Shown: one piece after another, positions 45,940 to 57,559 of the stretch
How positions within the stretch are numbered: position 1 is the stretch's first letter
Layout of the letters: the number at the start of each line of letters is the position of its first letter
Made by a program: the position numbers and the translations under genes
The notes under the pieces: model-generated
Told to the model about the DNA's origin: nothing
The model's input: the letters and a program-made list of their open reading frames with translations, nothing else
The model's database searches: none
Source: Armillaria gallica
Lineage: Eukaryota; Basidiomycota; Agaricomycetes; Agaricales; Physalacriaceae
Direction: 5' to 3'
Assembly (NCBI GenBank): GCA_037576215.1
Contig: JBANDB010000005.1
Span: 3,658,001-3,722,000 of the forward strand
DNA length: 64,000 bases

Positions 45940-47448
45940 TATTGCCTGTGTTCAGTTGGGAGGATAGGATAAACCAGTGGTGGAGGAGTGAGAGTAAAAG
46001 GCACTTGAATATGGCTCATGAGGTGTCGGATTATTCAGTTGTAATGCAAACAATGTTGCGAAAAAACATTTTCTTCCCTGTGTATAATTATTTGGAGTAT
46101 TGACATGATTATCTCAGTCGTGTTCTGGAACCAGAAAGAGGTGTGACAGGAAAGGGGTTGGTGGTGTGATGGTATCGTGACTGTAACACATTCCCTTGAT
46201 TATGTCAAGCAGCATCTGTCTTGATGCTCGACATCACTTTGTGAAACCAAGAATTCCAGATACAAAGAAAGACACTACTACTGCTTAAATATATATACTA
46301 AACTTGTGGCCTAAATGCACACCGAAATTGATCATTGATTCCGTTCAAGTTCTTGAACCATTTTAGGCATTCCAAATGGCAATTACATTAAACCTGAACA
46401 CGATAACCAGGTGTATTCAAACTGTGAAAAATGGCTCATCTACTTTACTTTGAGTTACTTGAAGTGAATACAAGACAGTCACTTACTGTCCATCACGCCG
46501 ATTTTTGAGATTTTTGAGTGACACTTGTATGCGTTTCTGAAACTTTTTCAATCTCCCTTGCCACCTGTCTCTGCCAGTTGACAATGATTATCATGAGTCA
46601 GAGATATTGTGAGACAGTGGCTACAAACCTGAATTTTTTCAAAGTTGATGTTTCTTGGTGTTTAAGCCAACAGATGGGAGCGGTGTCTGATCCTATGTTG
46701 TGGCAGCACAAAGTTGGGAGTACTCTAGAGACTGACCGTTATCAGGAGATGATAAGTGTTCTTGACATCAAACATGCTTGCGAGGATTTACAGAAATTGC
46801 CCATACCTGCAGGTATGTGAACAGCATGTCAACCTGTTAAGCGACTGGGAAATGACACTGTCCACACACCGATGAAAGTACTTCACTTGTCCTGAAAACA
46901 ATGTCATCATGCATGTCATTCTTTTGTCTTATATGATCATTTGGACGTGTCCACAATGGAACTTCACAGGCAATAAAATCTGCATTATCACTTTACAGGG
47001 CATGCACCTTGTTGAATTCATCGAAAGGAAAACAATATTAGTGACTACCTAATGGTGAGTGCCGGCCTGAATTGGGATGGCAGTGACATATCCGTATTCT
47101 GTAAGTAACTTTGAAAGGTGACAATCAGGGCAAGCAAGGGTTCATTATGTTTGGGCCATTCCGTGCTGGGCAGATGCATCAAGTTGTTGGGTACAACAGT
47201 GAAGAGACTCTGTGTGCGCAGGCTAGAAATGCAACAGTGTCGAAGACACTGATCACACCCACACCCAACACTACACACACAAACCCTCAAAGTTCTTGGG
47301 GGGATATTATGTGATAGAAGCAGATTGAAGCAATACAACTAAACTCTCAGAATATATGATACACATGTATAGCAATAGCACTCGTAGGGTATCTAGATCT
47401 CTCTAAGTCCAAAGGCTTTTATAACAAGAGGGGGTGACAGCAGCCTGG
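45940..47448. other. No recognised gene
   Basis: One plus-strand frame (46518-46820) has no recognisable domain. A small hairpin (AGCAGCC-TG-GGCTGCT, near 47440) lies at the edge of the giant palindrome. Confidence 0.4.
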
Positions 47449-47609
47449 GCTGCTAGATTTCTGCTTGAAATGTGTCAGTTGACAGTGGTAATTAATGTAT
47501 CAGGACTGTCAGTTGACACACCAGCCTATATAGGGTATTTTCGCAGTACTGCATAGTCTATTAGTCAGCACAGAAACCCGGACCAAATCATGTGATTATC
47601 AGAAAATCC

Positions 47610-47707
47610 GGCAACTCCAGGAATTGAACCCAGGACCTTAAAAAGATTTACAATAATGTCATATGACATGGCCAAAGTGTGCATGCTAACCACTATACCA
47701 TACTGGC
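47610..47707 (-). repeat. tRNA-like sequence in the left palindrome arm
   Basis: On the minus strand, TGGTATAGTGGTTAGCATGC (box A-like, tRNA D-arm) is followed by CACTTTGGC and, after an AT-rich insert, GGGTTCAATTCC (box B-like). The acceptor ends do not pair, so it is tRNA-derived, not a functional tRNA. Confidence 0.7.
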
Positions 47708-48099
47708 ATTATATATTCATGTAATCATCTCCTTATATAGCCTCCCTCTCTTATATTTATAATATCCCAATTGGGCCCTCCCTTTGGTGCGCTTTGGTGC
47801 GCTTTTTTTTCCTTATTGGGCTGGTCAAATTGGCCCATCAATTGCACCTAGAATTGGCTGTGCCATGGCATTGATGGCATCAATATCAGGCCATTTTTAG
47901 ACAAAATTCGCATTTTTGCTCATTTTTGGCTTCCTCAGGCTACTGGGTGGGTCAGGGGATGGTACTAGTATATGCATAAACATAAATAGCATAAAAGCGA
48001 ACCCTCTGGTGAGGTATGGGGGCCCTGGGGAGGGGGTAAAAAGGGTAAAATAGTGAAAAATAGCGGAAAATCACCGAAAATTCGCGTTTTAGGGGTAAT

Positions 48100-48890
48100 A
48101 CGTGCATCGGATCGCTTCGAAAACTTGACCAATGAATTCCATGACCTTGAAAACCCCTAAAAGGCCCCTCTACAGTACATGTGGCGCATTTTATGGCTAG
48201 GCATAATCGGGAAAATTGGCTTTTTACGGTACTGCATATATTGGATCGCTCCGGGGATGTTACCAATCGATTTCTACACTATGAAAACCATAGAATACAT
48301 CTTCATATGCTATATATGACCACCAGAATGCGATGAAAAATGGGGGATTGGGAGGGAAACACGGTTTATTTTGTTTTCTAGGCATCGCATCGATCTGGAG
48401 ACATCACCAATTGATTCCTTGACCTTGAAAACCCCCAAACGACTGTTGGTTACATTTATGGGGTCTCAGGAACAATGGAAATAATGATGTAACAGTTTAG
48501 GAGGAGCACATATGGAAACTCGCATTTCTGAGCTTCGGAAAACTTCGGAGTTGTTGCCAATGGATTTCCTGACCCTGAAAACCCCCAGAACACCACAGGA
48601 ACACATTTAAAACCTGTGAAATCCGTGGTAAAAAAGGTGATAGTGAAAATATGCGAAATACCATATATCTTGCCTTTTTGAGTGTTGGGGTAGGTAATTC
48701 TGGTATGGAATACATGATATATATTGTATAATAGTGTGTACAAAAGCTTAGGATGATCCTAAATGTATTGGCAGAGATATAAGGAGATCTTTCTGAAAAA
48801 AAGGAGGAGCACCTCCCAGATTTCGAGTTTCTGGTCATCCCATGGCCTGGAGACTATCAGATTCAGATTCCTGGACCCAAAAAACATAAG
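48100..48890. repeat. Diverged tandem repeats of about 145 bp in each palindrome arm
   Basis: A core CCAATNNATTCCNTGACCNT followed by GAAAACCCC recurs near 48130, 48263, 48408, 48558 and (diverged) 48859. Some copies follow GGATCGCT-CG. Spacings are about 133, 145, 150 and 301. The right arm repeats them inverted (49025-49815). Confidence 0.7.
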
Positions 48891-50204
48891 ACTCATCTAT
48901 CATCCCTGAGGGTCATTTTTACTAGTGCATAATCCATGCACACAGCATATCTTTGTGCATAACTGAGTGCACACTCATTACTTCGGAGTTTTGACACATA
49001 AACCCCATGGATGATTGGTGTTCCTACCATTTTTTGGGTCTAGGAATCTGAATCTGATAGTCTCCAGGCCATGGGATGACCAGAAACTCGAAATCTGGGA
49101 GGTGCTCCTCCTTTTTTTCAGAAAGATCTCCTTATATCTCTGCCAATACATTTAGGATCATCCTAAGCTTTTGTACACACTATTATACAATATATATCAT
49201 GTATTCCATACCAGAATTACCTACCCCAACACTCAAAAAGGCAAGATATATGGTATTTCGCATATTTTCACTATCACCTTTTTTACCACGGATTTCACAG
49301 GTTTTAAATGTGTTCCTGTGGTGTTCTGGGGGTTTTCAGGGTCAGGAAATCCATTGGCAACAACTCCGAAGTTTTCCGAAGCTCAGAAATGCGAGTTTCC
49401 ATATGTGCTCCTCCTAAACTGTTACATCATTATTTCCATTGTTCCTGAGACCCCATAAATGTAACCAACAGTCGTTTGGGGGTTTTCAAGGTCAAGGAAT
49501 CAATTGGTGATGTCTCCAGATCGATGCGATGCCTAGAAAACAAAATAAACCGTGTTTCCCTCCCAATCCCCCATTTTTCATCGCATTCTGGTGGTCATAT
49601 ATAGCATATGAAGATGTATTCTATGGTTTTCATAGTGTAGAAATCGATTGGTAACATCCCCGGAGCGATCCAATATATGCAGTACCGTAAAAAGCCAATT
49701 TTCCCGATTATGCCTAGCCATAAAATGCGCCACATGTACTGTAGAGGGGCCTTTTAGGGGTTTTCAAGGTCATGGAATTCATTGGTCAAGTTTTCGAAGC
49801 GATCCGATGCACGTATTACCCCTAAAACGCGAATTTTCGGTGATTTTCCGCTATTTTTCACTATTTTACCCTTTTTACCCCCTCCCCAGGGCCCCCATAC
49901 CTCACCAGAGGGTTCGCTTTTATGCTATTTATGTTTATGCATATACTAGTACCATCCCCTGACCCACCCAGTAGCCTGAGGAAGCCAAAAATGAGCAAAA
50001 ATGCGAATTTTGTCTAAAAATGGCCTGATATTGATGCCATCAATGCCATGGCACAGCCAATTCTAGGTGCAATTGATGGGCCAATTTGACCAGCCCAATA
50101 AGGAAAAAAGCGCACCAAAGCGCACCAAAGGGAGGGCCCAATTGGGATATTATAAATATAAGAGAGGGAGGCTATATAAGGAGATGATTACATGAATATA
50201 TAAT

Positions 50205-50302
50205 GCCAGTATGGTATAGTGGTTAGCATGCACACTTTGGCCATGTCATATGACATTATTGTAAATCTTTTTAAGGTCCTGGGTTCAATTCCTGGAGTTG
50301 CC
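50205..50302 (+). repeat. tRNA-like sequence in the right palindrome arm
   Basis: Mirror copy of 47610-47707 with the same box A- and box B-like motifs, reading inward to outward on the plus strand. Confidence 0.7.
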
Positions 50303-50869
50303 GGATTTTCTGATAATCACATGATTTGGTCCGGGTTTCTGTGCTGACTAATAGACTATGCAGTACTGCGAAAATACCCTATATAGGCTGGTGTGTCAAC
50401 TGACAGTCCTGATACATTAATTACCACTGTCAACTGACACTATTTCAAGGGGAAAAGTAGCAGCATTAGGTGGTGACAGATGTTGCCGGGTCTCAAGGCA
50501 AGGTGTACCACAATACACAACTCGTCGCTGATGAAGTGTACCCTGTTATGAGCACGGATTATGTTTCTTTCTCTGTGATACATTGTTTAGCTGGATTAGT
50601 CTTTCTACATAGCTTTATTCCTAGTTCAGTAGTTGATTACCTCAGCAATTCACCCTTTGACTCATACCACCATCTCTCTCCAAACAACTCGCAGGATGAG
50701 GTCTTGCTCTAGCTTGTATAGAGCTCCTCATTCTCAACATCGCCACACACCAACAAAACCCTCAATAAGCCTCGTGCGACACACCCAGGTGACCACAAGC
50801 AACTTAAACACACTCTAAACATGACTTAAAGCTTGCGCTCTAAGCAGAAACCCTTCAAAACACATCCAC

Positions 50870-51180
50870 TCAAGCCACAGGATTCGAACCCACACACTCA
50901 AGCTTCCAAACCAATCATAGACCCACAGGGTTTGAACCTGTGCTGATCCAGAGAAACACTAACCAAAGAAACGCTGTCTGACAAGTCAAAGGGTTTGAAC
51001 CTCTGCCACTTGTGGAAATGAGACCCTCAAGCACGCACTAATCAGACCACAGGGTTTGAACCTGTGCCACCTGTAGCACCATGCATTAAAGAAGGCCTCT
51101 GTACAAACACTAACCAGACCAAAGGGTTTGAACCTCTGCCACCTGTAGCACTGTGTGTCACAAGAAACCCTCAAAACTCA
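50870..51180. repeat. Tandem units of about 61-72 bp with GGGTTTGAACCTGTGCCACC core
   Basis: Cores are at about 50925, 50988, 51049 and 51121, with a diverged first copy GGATTCGAACC at 50879. Some units end CCACCTGTAGCA. The core looks like a tRNA T-arm. Confidence 0.7.
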
Positions 51181-53920
51181 AGAGCACGTCTGCAATGACA
51201 CAATATCTCTTATTCTCAGGGTAGAGTGCAGTCAACCAATCACTCAAACTGTACACAAGTCCCCCACTAAGCTTTCTATGCCTCGCGTGTTACTCAAGTC
51301 ACTCAAATGTTATCAATAAAAGGTATATTCTCTCGCTTGAAGCTACAAACTAGACCTGAAGCTAGAGCACTAAGCTGAGGGCTTGTGCACTCCTACAATG
51401 GGGGTCCAAAACTTGTACACTATTACTATACTATGGTATTTATATACAATGTGCTCTACAAATTAATATAACCTGAAATAGTAACTCTTGGCTTGTGGGA
51501 CTTCCTTTCCTGGGTGCCATGCATGTCACCATAATCATGCCATTGCTTGGCGCTTACTCAGAGCTCCGGCTCAGGGCCAGATCCTAGTCTCTCAGCTGCA
51601 TGACATTGGTTAACTGCGCTATCCACGCATACTGACATCGCCTAGTATTTTCTTGGAGTTGTAGCCTAGCGCACAACTTGTCTTATGGTAATAATATCTT
51701 CTAGTGATTTCCATGGTCTTCTAGGACCACTAGTTTCTAGTCTAGGCCTTGTGCACATTGGCCAAAGTCAGTGCCATCGGTCTTACTTCAATTCTAAACA
51801 TTCTGAGGTCTAGAGCGCTAGCTCCCAGCATGGCAGTGCCTCATGTGTCAGATCAAGGTTGCGCGAAGTATCAATAATCTCCTGAGCCCCACTGTTTCTA
51901 TTCTTAGTGCGCATCATCTGTGCATTGTCAGTGTATTCAGTGTCAAGTGCTGGGGCTTTAGACTTAGTGTGACCCTTATGGTATCACTCTACAGTTAAGC
52001 CATGCACTCCACTGAGCATCACTCAAGGTATTGCATTGCCTGCACTTAGGACATTGCGCTCTAAGGTATATCTCATTTCCTCAGTAGCTAGCTTTTATAA
52101 AATGTATGTATTGATACATTTCGTGAAATTACACGTGTGAACACTTTTCAAGTGTGTCAATGGAGAATCATTGATCTTAGGGAATTTCACACACAGGATA
52201 CAGTTTTAATGCATGTTAGTACATGTCTACTTTGAAGCCAGGGAAGTGGTTTGATTTCGCACTTTTCTTCGCAGCCAAGAACCTACAGACATTGCACCTG
52301 ACAATCTTATGCCAGCTCTGCTAAATGTCCAATGCGGACATCGCACAAGATATCAATACACTATGTCGGAGGCTCAGACGTAAGCCCCGTATAAGGAAGC
52401 AAAGTATCAAGCTTGACTAGGAAAGCACAAATAGGATCCATACAAATGCCTCTGTATCATCAATGGGACACACTATTCCCTCGTCCGTGTGGTTTCAGTT
52501 GCGATAATAATCACGCTTCATACACTGCACTGATGATTAATTTACATTACCTTGTCTATCAGAACAATTGTGCAAATTGCCTTGATTGGGTTCGAAGCAC
52601 ATGGTTCTTACATTTCAGTCGTTCACACTCAGGAGAAGAAAACCTCCATCAAGGGTGTGGTCCTTTCTCCGTGCTGGCAGGGTAACTAAGCTAAGGATCT
52701 TGGCAGCAGAGAAAGTCAGAACTATGCATGTAAAGGATGTTGTGACCAGGATTCTATCCTACGTTGCACTAGATATCTTTCTTGCCATTGAAACATGTAT
52801 ATTTCCTTAGGCTGACAAATCCAAATTGTAGGGTACATTCCAGAACCGCTTCTCTGTCAGGTTTGTGGGGAAGACTAAAAGACCCTTACACGTGTTGTAC
52901 AAGATGACAGTCTTTAGCCCGATTTTGCAGTCTGGACTTCTGGTCAGGGTGGGCCCAAGCTGTTGACCGCTTCTTGAAGGCAGAGACTTCACACATCTGA
53001 TCATTGAGCTATTGCAGTGCTGACCTTCATAGGTTTCACTTGTAAAGCCCAAGGGGCAGTATATGACAGGTTTGGTCAGAGCAAATTCTCACATGACTCA
53101 TTCTTATAGGTGCTCCTATGAACCTCATCTGCCATCTGTGAGTTACATTGAGCACAGGAGTGAATTCTGAGATGTCAGATGAAAGACTGCTGAGGAAGCG
53201 ATGTCTGCCAAAGAAGTAGCTCACCTTGGAAAGTACTATATGGCTGTGTGCGATTGGATCTGCCCCTACTACTACTCAGGCCTGTCAACTTGATTATGAC
53301 ATAAGAAGTCACTGCTAAAAACCTCGCCAGTCAAAGGAGGCTGCAAACTGAGTACTATAACTGATATTACACACGTCTTATTCGAACGCTGTGGTTATAA
53401 AAATTCATTGTTTGATATCATTCTGGATATGGACTTTTTGTATCAACTTTTATGTGTATCAATCTGAGATGTCTCCGCCAATTTAAGATGGTGTCTGAAT
53501 AGGTGGTATACATTCAACGTACCTTCCAACATTGTGCCAATTGAAAGGGGAAGAACCGGTTCCATAATCTCCGTGCCCATTCTGACTTCTACATCTCTAC
53601 TCATCCACCTGGGCAGGGATTGGTTATTTTGATCCCATTCTGGAAACATCCTGCTCTGCTGAAGAGTTTTTGACTGGGAGGTTGGTGCTGGTCCCAGCTG
53701 AGCCGATGTCAAATACAAAATTAAATCAATTACTATGTGAGTCCAAAATAAACATTTAAACTCCAGCAATTTGAAAATTTCAAAGGTGAGGAAGTCTCTG
53801 GGGTCATGCCGCTATATATGGTAAGAGCAAATACCTATAAATACCAGTTATTATCATAACCGGAGCATACCAGTCCTGTATTCCATACAATGTGCTCGAA
53901 CAGCATCATCGTGGTATTGT
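51181..53920. other. No recognised gene
   Basis: AT-rich, with scattered frames on both strands (for example 52413-52685 plus, 53443-53769 minus) and no recognisable domain or exon chain. Confidence 0.35.
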
Positions 53921-54062
53921 AGACCTGTAACCAGTTGTCTTCCATATATGGAAGCAAGCTCATGATATATTTATAAGATGACCTGTACAACTGAGTTTGA
54001 ATATAGCAGATTCATTTTTGCTGACCATGCACCTTCCTAAAAAGATATAGCATCCAAAATGG
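53921..54062 (+). repeat. Inverted repeat copy A (about 140 bp)
   Basis: About 85-90% identical (by eye) to the reverse complement of 56326-56457. Shared blocks: CTTCCATATATGGAAGCAAG, GACCTGTACAACTGAGTTTG and GCAGATTCATTTTTGCTGAC. Confidence 0.75.
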
Positions 54063-56325
54063 GAACACACATCTTAAACCAATACTTCTCATATACTCAC
54101 ACTGTGCCATATCTTTCTCCTGCTGTATGCTTCTGCATTTTTGACCATGATAGTCTTTGATGTTATGAAAATTCTCTATGACATAAAATCACTTTACAAG
54201 GTTTTGCATAATGCTCAGATTGCAATTTGCTCCAATGCTTGATGAACTCTGAGTCAACTCTCACCTTCTTCATATACCCTGGTCCAAAGTTCCTTGATTT
54301 TTCTTCTTCCAGCTGCTTCCAAAATTAGAATGAAAGCCTGAGTATCTCAAAACTCTTCTTCTTGGATGGTAGACTACTCACAGAACACAAGCAGCACATG
54401 GCTTGGAGTTCTTGCACTACTGCATCATATTAAATTATGATTCTCTTATGGCTAATTCTACTATGGAGGCTGCCAGCTACACAGACATTGCATATGTCTC
54501 ATCTCTCCGGTCTCATTTGCAATTCAAGATTCAGGATTTCAGCAACAAATTTGACCCATTGATGTTGATGATGCACATTTTGGCCGATGGCATTTGCTTT
54601 CTTTGCTGGGGTAACAGTGCTACATTGTTGCAGTGTATCGCCAGAGTGTACTTAGGGATTCAGATCCTTATTCTTCTTTGTAAAGGTGTACCCATATCAA
54701 GACAGAAGATGATGGCATGCAAATGTCTATATATGTTGTTTTCCTCTGATGATGGCACCGGTGATGAGCCTCCAGGCTCTGTACACTCATAAATTCGCGG
54801 ATCTATAATGATCTAGTGATATTCCATCCCTTCCGAACTGCCATATCAAAGCACAGCCATGATTGTCAGGCACTTTGATCCTGAATCCTATTACACAACT
54901 CTAATGACAAGTTAGCGAACTATTATAATTCGCTACAGTCAGCAGCAGTTAAAGCCTTACCAAGGCTGTTTACTTTGCACAGTTCATGGCTTAGTAAATG
55001 CACAGAAAGTTCGCGTTGCAGCAGCATTGCACAGTAACTGAAGCTACATGCACAGTTATGCACAGCCATGCACAGTTGCGTAGTTCTTAAAGTTGCACAG
55101 CTGCTGACAGATCTCAACTCAGCATTAGTAAGGAAAGGACAAGAATACTCTATTGCGCAGTAAATAGTTCGCTTGTGTTGTGAATCAACAGGGCAAGGAC
55201 AAATGTAGCTTACATACAAGTAATTCTCAAAGTAGTATAAAAGTAGCTAACTAAAAGTACAAAGAGGAGGGAGGGAGATGAACCCCAGGGAGATACTTGC
55301 CCACAAGTATACTACCTTACACACCTCCTAGATCCGATACACACCCGAAGTTATTGCTTCTCTATTGTTCATTAGAGAAATAACAATTAGTGAACTTTCC
55401 CTTCGCTAATACAGTTAGCTATAACTTCGCATGCTTACCTCTGCTCCAAAAACTTCGCTAGGAAACCTTGACTGGTTACCCTTGCGAAGCATCCTTGACG
55501 TTTTAAGTTCGCTTACATACCTGTGTGCTTTAAAGAGCAATCTGCAGCTAGGATTGAAGCCCTTTAGCCACTAACAACCCAGTACCACCATTTCCAAACT
55601 TAGGAAACAACACCACTTAACTCTTATAGAGTTAGACACCTTGGGGCCTTAGCTACTTTTCTCATAGAAGAGAAAGTTCGCTACCATTGCCCTTTTAATT
55701 CGACTCAAGTGTAGTACTGACTTGCTTGATATTAGGATCATTTAGAGCTATATCTTGCTTGCACGTATTTTATCTTGGACAAAACCTTGCTCACATCTAG
55801 AGCACCAGCTTTGTTAACTCACATGGAGTTCTCCAGCCGAATCCGCAGCTAGGATTTCGACACCACATAGTTCGCACCGCATCTAGATCACTCCCGCTCA
55901 GCATACATCCATGTTTACGCACCTTTTCCCTTCCAGGAAAGTTCGCGTACATACTTTGAGTCTCTGAACAGCCTTCAGAGAATCATAACAAAGCATAGCA
56001 ATACTTCACTACACCACCAGGAAGCTACAGTCATCGCACGGAGGTGCAAGACTAGACTCGCTAGAACCTGCCTTCAGATTCTGTGTTTGACTACACTCAC
56101 CATTACAAGTCTTGTGTTTTCTGCCTGCAGGAGTCTCTAGGTTCATCACCGGGTAGGCTGACAGTGATCTATAGCTGAGAAAATGGTGCTAAGAATGTTT
56201 GTGGCAGTGTTGCCAACAGACACAGAGTTGAAACTTTTATCCTTTGTTATTACTGGAGGGAGCTATGTGTTATTGATGGTGGAATCCATGTGCAAAGGCA
56301 ATTGCAAGAGCCTTCCCATTTTGGA
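54063..56325. other. Repeat-rich stretch with recurring AGTTCGC motif; no recognised gene
   Basis: AGTTCGC/GCGAACT recurs around 54915, 55010, 55166, 55510, 55675, 55867 and 55930. ATGCACAG-type words cluster at 54990-55070. One plus frame, 54403-54792, is unrecognised. It could be an LTR or remnant of another element. Confidence 0.4.
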
Positions 56326-56457
56326 TGCTAAATCTTTTTAAAAAGGTGTGTGGTCAGCAAAAATGAATCTGCTATATTTAAACTCAGTTGTACAGGTCGT
56401 CTTATGAATATATTGTGAGCTTGCTCCCATATATGGAAGATGACCAGCTACAAGTCT
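56326..56457 (-). repeat. Inverted repeat copy B (about 140 bp)
   Basis: Reverse-complement partner of 53921-54062, 2.3 kb away. Confidence 0.75.
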
Positions 56458-57559
56458 AGTGGTATTGATCAAAGCAAAAATAAAATCAACAAACAAATCA
56501 GAAAAGGAAAGTGATGGTGGTCACAAGACTAGAACTATTGAACATGTTCAAGTCAACAAAGAGACATACAATGGTGGGAAACCTGCCAACAATGCCCTCT
56601 GCAGTGAAACAATGTATGGTATGGCACATCTTATGAGAGAAGAGGGAGGGAGATGCTAGAGAAGAGAGGAAAGTGGGGGATGAGTGAGATGATGGAAAGA
56701 AAGGTAGTACATACCTCATATTTAAAGCTCTTGTGTAGGCCTGGACCACAGAAAGGACATGGAGAAATTAATCTGTTTGATGGTGCCATGCCAATATCAG
56801 ACATTGAAAACTGCATCGCCGAAAATTTGGAAGATCTGAGAAACAGATTGCAAATGCTAAATCAATTCCTCTTGTTGCTCTGCATTTAGTTCTTCTGATA
56901 CTGGATATCAAACAATGCTATGGCATGTTTAGAATATTCAGAGTCTGTTCCCACACCCTCTGCCATGAAGCACTGACCTAAAGTAGAATATAAGCATTGA
57001 GCAGAACCATAGAAAGAGCACTGAGTATGCACTCGAGGACATTCCAACTTTCAAGTTGATTTGGTTGCAGGAACACGGTATAACCATGCTGAAACAATGA
57101 TCCTGATCATGTACCAGAGACATCTCGAAACTGTATAAACTTGAGAACTTTAAAATCCAGAAGTATACTTGGACTGCTCCAGTGTTGTACAGTCATCTGA
57201 CTTTGACATGAAGTCAGGGTCTGCAGTTGCAGAACTTTGGAGTGACTGTCACCAGTCACCAAAATGACATTGACTGTGACTGTGTGGCTGTGCTTTGAGG
57301 CACTGCTTTGTCACAGACATCAGTTATTGATGATTGCAATGCAAAGCTCATCTTAATCCTCTCACTCTCTTTCTCTCAAAACATCTACCTTGTGCTTGAA
57401 AGCCTGCTGTAATTACTAATGTATATCATATGTTCTTACTTTTCCAACTTCTTTGTGAGACTCAGTCAAGCACACAATACTGTGCAAATCTACAAGGTAA
57501 TCCAAGATTCTCTTATTTAATCTGCAACTTTGCAGGTGCAAAAATTCATCGATCTCATC
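56458..57559. other. No recognised gene
   Basis: Short unsupported frames only. Confidence 0.35.

Larger units (their letters stand above)
47449..50464. mobile_element. Giant palindromic element (about 3.0 kb, arms about 1.4 kb)
   Basis: Arms 47472-48887 and 49027-50440 are reverse complements of each other around a centre near 48957. Every stretch compared is identical except a run of 8 T (near 47812) against 6 A (near 50107) and one G/A change at the inner edge. Weaker complementarity (CTTGAAAT, GCTGCTA) extends to 47449 and 50464. The inner spacer is about 140 bp. The ends carry GTGTCAGTTGACAG. No coding capacity is credible: each arm holds mirrored open frames only because the arms are identical. 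It resembles a foldback/long-TIR element, but no transposase and no target duplication were found. Confidence 0.9.

Noticed and set aside
47610..47707. Functional tRNA-Gln gene
   Set aside because: Box A and B are present, but acceptor and anticodon stems do not pair and a long AT-rich insert separates the arms.
48497..49417. Identical open frames of 113, 95 and 104 codons in both palindrome arms as possible genes
   Set aside because: They are mirror images produced by the inverted repeat, cross the 145-bp repeat units, and have no domain-like composition.
50870..51180. CRISPR array
   Set aside because: Repeats are few, diverged and of uneven spacing, and the host is a eukaryote.
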